A DNA stretch of 64,000 bases. It comes from Cunninghamia lanceolata (Eukaryota > Streptophyta > Pinopsida > Cupressales > Cupressaceae). The notes under the pieces were generated by a model. That model did not search any database. It was given only the letters and a program-made list of their open reading frames with translations, and was not told the DNA's origin. The position numbers and the translations under genes were made by a program. The stretch spans positions 16,251,001-16,315,000 of the forward strand of contig BSBN01000888.1 in the NCBI GenBank assembly GCA_027924645.1, read 5' to 3'. Each line of letters starts with the position of its first letter. Position 1 is the first letter of the stretch. Positions 56,146-64,000 of the stretch are shown one piece after another.

Positions 56146-58403
56146 TTAGTATGCAAAAACTAGTTTCCCTAGTTGTGCTAGATTCCCAACTCAGGGGTCC
56201 TATCCAGTGGTCTCAAAAAATCAAGTACATCAAGATGCATTCTTTCACCTTCTGGTTCTAAGAAACCCAACAACCTTCAGACAAAATGCTCCTCAAAAGT
56301 CACATAATCTGCATCTGTACAATGCATATCTATCATGCAGGTCCACATTTGTACAAGGAGCAAAGTACCACTTTGATCTTTCTCCTTAACATGTAAGTCC
56401 TTATGCAACAATCATAATCTGGTGTATAAAAACATGTGGCACATCATTGAATACCACTTAAACTCCACTTTTGCATCTATGATATATAGCTAATTTTTTA
56501 TCTCAGTCAGTTGCTTGTGCATTTTATTAGCTACATATGTTACACAATCGAAAGGCTTTGTGGTTGAAAAATCTTGTATGTTTGCTGCTACCATCATCAA
56601 GGAAATTTACATTTTGTCCAATGTATCTCTTCGTAATACCTAGCACAAAGTATGGCATGTCTTCACAAAGTAGTGCATGAACTGTGACATATAAAAGGTT
56701 CTTCCTCTTGGTCTAATATCTTCACCAATTTTCCATCAATGCCCTTTGGTCTGTGTTTGAGAAAATTAAATGCTCTATATCGACACCAAACTCTCTTACA
56801 TTTTTCCTTCAGAGTGGTAAGATCAATTCTCTTTCTAGCAACAGGGTTTAAGCCAAACACACTTGAGATGTAGTCTTTCGTGGGTTTAATCACGACAATA
56901 TTATTCCCTACCAAGACAACCCTAGACATTGGATCATACCTCTATATGACCACCCTCAGAAAATCTAGATTTGGAAACACATTAGGGCATATCAATTTGG
57001 CCAAGTCTAGCTTCCAAGCATTGCAAACAAGGGTGTTGTACTCTCTTCTTTCATACCAATGCTTAAACAAAATCCATCCTAGCACAAGCAACTGGGCATC
57101 TCGATAGTCATAGCACAAGTCTAAAAGTTTGTCATTGAGCCCACTGGGACCATACACATTTGCAAGCCTTCGTGAAGACCTAGGAAATTGAATCATGAGG
57201 TCTTCATCTAAACTTTGTCTTGAAGTGGATGGTTGGATTACTTGACTCATTTTGAAATTATTTTTCATAGACTAGGGTTTTTCCTTTTTCTATTGATGCT
57301 CAAAACTATTCACAGAATGATAATTCAATTAAAACAGACACAACTAGTAGAAGTAACTTGTTGGTTTTCTTACTCTACTGATGCTTCTGAATCTCTGTAT
57401 TTTCTTGTTCAAACTTCGTTGTGCACCAAAAATCTTCTCATGCCCATAAAAATATATGGAAAGCCCTATTTTTCATCCTTAAAGAAGCTTTCAATTTAGG
57501 GCTAGCTCCATCAATGTGTTTCACTTTGGCCTTTACTGTAATTTGTGTTTTAGAGCGGATTCCAATGTTCATTGTAGTAAGTTTAAATTTTGGCCATTGA
57601 TTTGAGCTCCTTTTTGTGAGATCAACAGTCATGAGCTACATGCTAGATTTGAAAATATGAGCTCTTTCATTGAAAAGTCATTGGCCAATGAAATAACCCT
57701 ATGTTAGATACACTTTTCCTGCTGATCCCTCCACTTTTTATTTGACATGGACACGTGGCTTCATTTCACAATAGGATGATGGGAAATAGATGACCACCTT
57801 TTGACTTTGCGTGAGTGTGCTAAAGCCTCCACATATCCTTCCCTATGCAATCCTTTATTCTTCTTCAAAATCTAGCCATGTGTCACAATCTCATGGCTAC
57901 ATGGTGAATCTTCTATTCTGACAAGATTCCTCTGTGCCTCTACACTACTATTAGATCTTCCATTTCCTATAGATCACTTCTTTACTTGACACCTAGCAAT
58001 GCTTCCCCCGTTGATTTGAAATCCTTGATCTTATGACTATAAGCCCACACATCCTTGACAATTGTTTACATTTTGCAGCCCCACAGTGGGACCATGATGT
58101 CACCTTCAATAGTCCATGAGATTGCAATAAACTACCAAGTAGCATCCCTAGAGCTTGCAAAGACTTAAGAATTAATAATATGACGTGACAGGCTACAGAC
58201 GGTAACATTAAGTAAAGGGGTAGGTCACTTCATGACATATAAGGCTTAAGGTTGTAACTTAAGTAACCGGTGACCTAGGTTAAACAATCAAAGAAAAATT
58301 AAAAGATAAAGTAAAACATGAATGTATGACTTAGGGCTTAAGGGGAAATAAAGATGAATGCTTGCAAAAATGACTTAAAGCCCTAGACTCTAGTTAGGTA
58401 CCA

Positions 58404-59088
58404 CCAAGAACCTAGTACCAAAAGGAGGATAAATGTGAGTAGGACACTAGTATTGAGCACTAGTATCTTTTGGGCTTTGTCTCAACTTTCATTGACGATA
58501 TTTGTCACAGATCTTTCTGCCTTATTATCACTCTTTGATGTATGAAACTCGTGATTTGGATTTACACATTCAAAAGAGGAAAAATAGTTGTGTTGTTGTA
58601 AAGGGTAAAATTTGGATGTTTAGTATTTGATAGTTTTGTGTATGTATCCTCCTTTCACCATTTCATTCAAGGACCTAGGGATGAGTTGTGATACATACTA
58701 TCATACCCTAGGTCACTATGAGATGTAGGGAGACTTGGATTTTTATGATTTGATTGCCAATTATCTTGTCTTATGCTTAATTATACCTTGAAACCCTAAT
58801 TATGCAAACACGACAGTAAATGGATGAATATAAAAAATGCTACTATAGAAAGATGTAAAATGACAAATAACTATGCACCTATTTTTAGTGTTTAGAAGTA
58901 GAATAGTCAGAGACTAAAGAGTGGCTGCCCAAGTCCAATGCCCTGATTTTTGTCAGGATTTACAAACAAGATCTGCAGCATGTTCCTGCTATACCAAAGG
59001 TTTTCCCATCATGGAACTTCAAGGACTAATGAGTAGGTACCCTAGTCCAAGGAGCCATTTTCTTCTTTGATCTGCAATTCCAACACTC
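58404..59088. other. Sequence flanking C, nothing recognised
   Basis: Unique-looking AT-rich sequence. If C has a target duplication, its right copy begins CCAAG at 58404; the left copy is outside the window. Confidence 0.4.
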
Positions 59089-59695
59089 TGTTGTACCCTC
59101 CTACAACTTCAATTTGTTTGTAGCTTCCACCTGTAACTTGCAATCATGAAAACTTTGGGAGGGGGTTGTGGTGTTTATAAGCTTGCCTCAGTGAAGCCCC
59201 AAAGAGACATTCAAGTCTTCCTAATACCATTGTTAGATAGAGAGTTCATGGCCTTGTGAGGCAGAGGCAAAAACCAAATGATAAATGCTCAAAAACATAA
59301 ATGATGTCACATTGTAGTGATGATCTCATTGGAGGAAGAAGCTCTTCATGCCATGACGGGATGATTGCTTAAATCTACAAATACACACACATAGACAACA
59401 CAAATCTACTCTTGCAACACAATGAAAGCCCTAAACCACCTTTAGAACACAATAGCTTGCTAGTAATCATCTAGTAATTCTCTAGTTTACAAATGAATGC
59501 CTAAACATACTTTTATATGCAACTACAAACACTCCCACCAAGAATTTTGTAATTCAAACTTGTCATGTCAACATAGGACCCAAATAACAGTCACAAGATG
59601 ACACCCAAAATTTGGGACTGACCCAAAATAGGGCAGGACTAGGCCGCAATCGCCTAAGTCCTCCCCTCCTATTTTGGGAAAGGCTAGGTTCAACA
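59089..59695 (-). repeat. Putative 3' LTR of element E
   Basis: On the minus strand it starts TGTTGAACCTAGCC directly after a purine tract. It has CATATAAAAGTATG about 180 bases in (plus 59510-59517), and could end ...GGGTACAACA at 59089, giving TGTTG...CAACA ends. The left boundary is a guess and no partner LTR was found in the window. Confidence 0.45.
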
Positions 59696-59707
59696 ATTCC
59701 CCCTAGA
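59696..59707 (-). other. Polypurine tract of putative element E
   Basis: TCTAGGGGGAAT on the minus strand directly precedes the TGTTGAACC LTR-like start. Confidence 0.5.
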
Positions 59708-61462
59708 TCCCATTTGACATGATATAGTCAGGGTTCATTCCAACAGGATGTTGAAATATGATGTAAGATGTCCTAAATGTAGCTAAGAGACCCAAGAGCT
59801 AAACGTTATGTGGGAAAAGTCCCCAAGGAGTCATTTTTTGATGTTTCATTTAGTCCCCACATTAATGTATGTATAGACGTGAGGCCAATACATGCATTAA
59901 AGTATGATCAAAAAACACAACAAACATGCCAAGCATGGAGAAGACACACTAGACACATTGAAGACAATGATAGGCACACAAGACACGGAGAAGATAGTTA
60001 CAGTTGTGCAAAACATGGAGAAAACATCAGATGCATAGAAGACAAGAATGATTTCATTTATTTTCTTTTTCTCATATATATGAAATATAGATGCAAGTAT
60101 AGGAAAGTAAACACACCTCCCATAATGCAGGATGTACTCATCACATAGGTCTTTAAACTGCATATATGGGGCAACACACACGTAAGACACACCAAACCTC
60201 CCATAATGTAGGATGCACTCATTGCGTAGGTCTTTAGACTGCATATGGGGCAACAGACATGCCAAACAAAGCAAGCATGCCAAACACACACTTTGAAGAC
60301 ACAGAGAAAATATGGTAGATAAGAGATGGAGTGTTCCTATTTCTAGGTCCAACACCATCTCAGACACATTACAGACACACACCAATAATTGTGCTTTGCC
60401 ACAACAATTGCTGAAGACATGCTTAAGGGTTGAGTTAGTCACAGAACCACTCCTCGCCTCTCGATGAGGACTTTTGAAAAAGACAGGATGGTGTAATCTG
60501 CTCTGAGAAATACACCACCCCTGTCTCTGCATAGGACTTAAAATAAAAGGGATATACATGATATCCCTCCTCCGTAGAGGGATTAAATGATTGATTGTAA
60601 AGAAACTCAAAGTGCAGGAAGTACTCATCACACTAGTCTTTAAACTGCACCTAAGGACAAGCACATTGCTAACATCTACAACAAACAACTTACCTTATAT
60701 ATGCCCCCACCTTAAGGTGGTTGATATCAGGTATCGATATCAAGCATGTTAAGGTAGGAAGAAAAAACATAAGGGAACACATACTTTCACAAAGCCCATG
60801 CCCCCTGGAGGTGACATGTACTTTATGATTACCAAATGTTCCCACAAACACATTCCTACAAGAAACATGTTAGTGTCTACATAATCATGATAATGCATAT
60901 GAAATATGAGGCGTGCAAGATTCCAGATAGACAAAGTGCATGGAGTAGAAGTATTGTTATGGTTTGTAAATGAGATAGATACATCATCAAAGTCACTACG
61001 TGGAGAGCACAAGTGCTTTCACTAGCCAAGCGCTAGATAAGATATACAAGACCATCATCATATTAGGAACTAAGTCCATTTTTTTATTTCTCATGAAAGG
61101 GATGCTAGGTCTGCATCAATATAAATGTTTTTCATCATCCACCCACTAGAGAGAAACACTAGAGGAAGGGAAACAATAAATAAGAGAGGAGAAACAAGTG
61201 TCTTAGGGACAGTCACGTAGGAGGGTTCCCCCAAGTCACCAACCATAATGCTATGCCCATAAGACACAACACTCAATGATGAAATCAGAGAGAAAGACAA
61301 TATAGAAGAATGATGATACAAATAGAAGAAGGTCACAACAGAGGCAGTCTCCTAGTATACTAGACCTTACAAGAGAATCAAGGGTCATCCCAGGAGGCAT
61401 AAACAACACATAACACATCATGGGGGAAGCACATCATGAGAGAGATAAAGGATTAGAGATAC
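59708..61462. other. Unassigned region, no gene accepted
   Basis: It contains a GAAGACAC/AAGACACG-rich low-complexity stretch (59930-60030) and the 81-bp duplication at 60116. A 263-codon minus-strand open frame spans 59897-60688, but it is Cys/Leu-rich and built on these repeats, so I do not call it a gene. The region could be the interior of element E. Confidence 0.4.
60116..60268. repeat. 81-bp tandem duplication
   Basis: The unit from 60116 (CCTCCCATAATGCAGGATG...) repeats at 60197 with a few changes and a small deletion. A third, more diverged partial copy (GTACTCATCACACTAGTCTT) lies near 60620-60660. Confidence 0.85.
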
Positions 61463-61740
61463 TTACCTGGTAGGGTCTCCTGGGCTAGCAGTCATTGAGT
61501 AAATCATCATCATCCTCCCACTCAAAAATTTTAGTGGAAAATGGGACATAAGGTACTATACGCTTGAAATCGTAACTCCGGTTGCCTGAGGGTTGTCGGA
61601 TCAGATTTTGGCACACACACAAACCCTTCCCTCCTTTCCATGGAGCGATCTGCCACATCACTCTCACTCACATTGAATTAGCCAGTTGAGAGGAGGCAAG
61701 ACATGGTGGGGGTCTGGCTTGTTGGAGAGCTAGACTTCGT
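61463..61740 (-). other. Exon-like segment with a strong 5' splice-site match
   Basis: On the minus strand the sequence is GC-richer, with an open frame at 61485-61667 (FSTKIFEWEDDDDLLNDC), and is followed at about 61466 by CCAG/GTAAGTATC, a consensus donor. The frame closes with TAG about 20 bases before the donor, so it is not a simple internal coding exon. It could be a terminal or untranslated exon, a captured fragment, or chance. Confidence 0.3.
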
Positions 61741-62133
61741 GGAGAGGGGTCGGCAAGTTTTGTGGCCTTTGTTGTTGTACATTTTGTTGTATGTCTCATT
61801 CAATTGTTGTTGTAGTTGAAATACCCCTATGGCTTGAAGGGTCACTGGTTTCTCTTCTTCTATTTGGATTCCTTAAATTCCACCTTTGTGTGGGTAAATG
61901 GTTACTTTTGTTGATGGCTTCTGCTATTTCTATGTCTCAGAGAAATGCTCTTTGTAGTTGTAATTGCCTAGTTCTTTCCAACAATAAGAGGACAAATGGG
62001 TCTCCTTGTGGTAGAACAAATGTTTGTTGCTATGGTCGTGGATGGATCTCCACAATCTCATCATTGATGGCCCTCACCCACTCTCCTCTCACTCCTAAGC
62101 ACATTTGTGAATCAGGATAGAGGAAGTTGCATA
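61741..62133. other. Unassigned sequence before element F
   Basis: A plus-strand open frame of 109 codons (61791-62120) has no recognisable domain. Nothing else is seen. Confidence 0.35.
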
Positions 62134-63061
62134 TGTTAGAAATGAAAGTAGCACTACTTCAATGGAAATCTGATTCAATATAAATTTTAGCAATCTTTAA
62201 CTGTGTGTTATTAATGAAGATTGTAACACAGAAACAAAACTATGCTTCACAAAAATGTAAAATCAGAAATATGAACACGTAACATAATGTTTAACGTAGA
62301 GAAAACCCTTTTAGGTAAAAAACTCCACAAAGAAAAGAGGTCCAATGTTTGTATTAATCTGAAAATGACTTATAATACAACACTTCAACTCTCTCCACCA
62401 GTCTTCAATCTGACAGCATTCCAGTAGCACTCGAGTACCTAAAATCTATATTACAACAACTAATACATGGCAAATTCTTATAGAAACATTTTCTAACTCA
62501 TCTTAGGTATTCACCTTCTCTCTCCTCAGATTCTCCAACCTATAAACATTAATTACCATCTTACAAGCACCTTCCACTTGTCAAAAAATAGCCATGCAAA
62601 GGTTGGGCATCCAAGACTAAATCTGGCCTTTTACAGCAGCTTATGACACGTCATAACCATCATAGATTCCACAAAAGAGTATCTTTCTAAGATAGGAACC
62701 TTGGGATAAACATAGCAACTTACAACAAATAAATATTTGTCATATGCGTCATAGTCTCATAGAATCTTATGACAACTTGTAGTTGTCATAGATTCTTTAA
62801 ATGCACCCACCAAACATTATGATGTGTGTTATACATGCTAAAAATAGTAGATTCTCCCAAGGTGGCACCTACACTTATATAATATTTATTTTTACAATTA
62901 CCAACCATAAATGTCACTCCATAACTGCCGCTGGTAACTCCAAAATTACAACTGTTAATGAGACTACCTCATTCCCTTATGGGTAATTACAAATAACAAA
63001 TAATAAATGGAATAAAATACAATATTGGAATTTACAAAGTTAATGGAACCTTATTCCAACA
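62134..63061 (-). repeat. 3' LTR of Ty1/copia element F
   Basis: Its 928 bp on the minus strand start TGTTGGAATAAGG after a classic purine tract and end ...CATTTCTAACA. A TATA-like ATTATATAAGTG lies near 62873-62882 (minus strand). The RNase H end of a copia pol lies directly upstream. The other LTR is outside the window. Confidence 0.85.
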
Positions 63062-63075
63062 TTCTCCCACTTGAC
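63062..63075 (-). other. Polypurine tract of element F
   Basis: GTCAAGTGGGAGAA on the minus strand directly precedes TGTTGGAA. AAGTGGGAGA is the usual plant copia tract. Confidence 0.85.
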
Positions 63076-63119
63076 ATTATACATTGTAAATCTACCCATA
63101 GGAAAACAAATGAAATAAT

Positions 63120-63842
63120 CAAGCACTAGAAACAAGGCCCATGGCCTTTCTGCACCACACAAACTTTTCTGTACTCACAGGTTTGGTCAATGAATCTACA
63201 ACATTCTCCTGAGTGTCTATCTTTTTTAGCTCAATCTATCCATTTGGAACCAACTCTTGAACAAAGTGATATTAAACATCAACATGCTTAGTTCGAGCAC
63301 GATACATAGGATTTTTGGCCAAACTTATAGCACTTTGGCTATCACAACCAATCTGAATGATCCTGCAATCAAAACCAATACTGTACACAGTATCCTCAAC
63401 TAAACTGCCTCCTTAGAGACATGAGTAGCAGCCATATACACTTCTTCTATAGTGGACAAAGCAACTGTGGGCTGCCTCTTACTCATCCAACTCACTGCAC
63501 CTCCAAACAGAGTAAACACATAGCCAGTAGTGGACCTTTGACTATCCAAGTCACCTGCCCAATCGACATCAACAAAACCTTGTATGTCCAAAGATTTATC
63601 AGCACTATCAGTACCAGAATAAACCAAACAATGATCAAGAGTACCTGTAAGATATTTAGGCACCCTCTTCACATAGTTTCAATGTTGTCTACCAGGGTTA
63701 GACATAAATCTACTCAAAACTTCCACTGGTTGGGCAAAATCTAGTCTAGTATAAACCATTGCATACATCAAACTCCCTACAACACTAGCATATGGAACAT
63801 TAGACATATCGTCAAGATCATCCTCAGTCTTTGGAAACATAT
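63120..63842 (-). pseudogene. pol: Copia F reverse transcriptase C-terminus and RNase H
   Basis: The minus strand codes VPYASVVGSLMYAMVYTRLD and RFMSNPGRQH, then a TGA replacing the Trp of QHW. Next come YLTGTLDHCLVYSG, GFVDVDWAGDLDSQRSTTGY, VFTLFGGAVSWMSKRQPTVA and LSTIEEVYMA, then CDSQSAISLAKNPMYRARTK and HVDV. This is the standard copia RNase H with its Asp, Glu and Asp motifs. Stops follow HVDV and PNG. The frame ends near 63124 after KAMGLVSSA. Confidence 0.92.
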
Positions 63843-64000
63843 CTAATGAATGGCATTATCACCATATCCAATGAATGTACATTTTTCAGCCTTTGGATCC
63901 AGCTCAGATCACTTTTCCTTAGGTACATGAACAAAAGCCTCACAACCAAAAACCCTTAAATGTGAAACAGAATGTTTCTTACCTATTCACACTTCATAAG
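63843..64000 (-). pseudogene. pol: Copia F integrase-to-RT linker, fused by deletion
   Basis: It codes SHLRVFGCEAFVHVPKEK, a TGA stop, then SELDPKAEKCTFIGYGDNA, the conserved block after the copia integrase core. In the next codons it jumps to PKTEDDLDDMSNVPYASVVG, the end of the reverse transcriptase. The whole polymerase core, including the YVDD region, is missing. Confidence 0.85.

Larger units (their letters stand above)
54760..57268 (-). pseudogene. LTR-borne open reading frame of element C (right LTR copy)
   Basis: The segment 56942-57268 codes the N-terminal part (KNNFKMSQVIQPSTSRQSLD, LLDLCYDYRDAQLLVLGWIL, FKHWYERREYNTLV). It continues at 56663-56929 (NPVARKRIDLTTLKEKCKRV), homologous to left-copy 31708-32031. 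Matching pieces follow around 56200-56500. The acidic middle part is deleted (see 54927-54966). Read with the left copy, it shows that the frame was present in the LTR before the element inserted. Function unknown. Confidence 0.55.
26819..58403 (-). mobile_element. Element C: old Ty3/gypsy (Tat-like) retrotransposon with giant LTRs
   Basis: Two long homologous blocks, 26819-33394 and 53973-58403, flank a minus-strand set of gag, protease, extra RNase H, reverse transcriptase, RNase H and integrase. A primer-site-like TGGCACCAATAAGAG lies 11 bases inside the right block. With inserts removed, the internal part is about 6.6 kb and the LTRs about 5.15 kb (left) and 3.75 kb (right, after a deletion of about 1.4 kb). 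All genes carry several stops. C is the oldest recognisable layer and hosts A2, two solo LTRs, an inverted-repeat element and, apparently, B at its left end. Confidence 0.8.
53973..58403 (-). repeat. 5' LTR of element C (right copy)
   Basis: It is colinear with 26819-33394. In it, about 1.4 kb corresponding to left-copy 29206-30678 is replaced by about 40 bases of filler, and a 676-bp solo LTR is inserted at 55470. The rest of the LTR-borne frame is still visible. Confidence 0.78.

Noticed and set aside
59897..60688. 263-codon minus-strand open frame
   Set aside because: It is Cys/Leu-rich, includes the 81-bp duplication and GAAGACAC repeats, and shows no domain. It is more likely a chance frame.

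Overview
The window reads as repeat-rich intergenic DNA of a large plant nuclear genome. A conifer or other gymnosperm is my best inference, based on deep nesting of old long-terminal-repeat (LTR) retrotransposons, very large LTRs and no intact host gene. I found no complete cellular gene, rRNA, tRNA or CRISPR array. Nearly all of the sequence is LTR retrotransposons, mostly Ty3/gypsy of a Tat-like (non-chromodomain) type, inserted into one another. Exact 5-bp target-site duplications (TSDs) let most of the nesting be resolved. I label the elements A1, A2, B, C, D, E and F.

Layout. Element B (+ strand, 1-26818, 5' LTR cut by the window edge) is a non-autonomous gypsy-like element. Its only open frame is a Pro/Ser/His-rich gag-like protein with a zinc knuckle and a G-patch; no protease, reverse transcriptase or integrase is visible. 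Inside B lie A1 (- strand, 2600-16289, TSD AGTCC), an LTR-like insert D (about 19176-20889) and a solo LTR of an A-related family (23256-26298, TSD GGTAG). B abuts, and probably sits 2 bp inside, the 3' LTR of element C.

Element C (- strand, 26819-58403) is an old gypsy element with LTRs of about 5.2 kb. Each LTR carries remains of a long open frame that is not gag or pol. C is interrupted by a copia-type solo LTR (27150-28574, TSD TTTTT), by A2 (+ strand, 34302-47310, TSD CCACT, inside the integrase), by a terminal-inverted-repeat element (50278-51244) and by a small solo LTR (55470-56145, TSD TTAGT). From 58404 to the end lie an LTR-like segment E, unassigned sequence, and the 3' end of a Ty1/copia element F (- strand, from 62134).

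How the parts work together. A1 and A2 belong to one family with the order gag, in-frame UAG, zinc knuckle, protease, an extra plant-type RNase H, reverse transcriptase, degenerate RNase H, integrase. C has the same unusual order, with an RNase H domain before the reverse transcriptase. A1 is the youngest: its two LTRs have equal length (2915 bp), with about 44 differences counted by eye, and its polyprotein is broken only by a few in-frame stops. A2 and C are heavily decayed. The A1 LTR, the 23256 solo LTR and D carry arrays of palindromic ATGATCATC and TGACGTCA motifs; A2 has a different core made of TATACAAG / TGTATATGCAAA repeats. All identifications are by reading the sequence; no database search was made.
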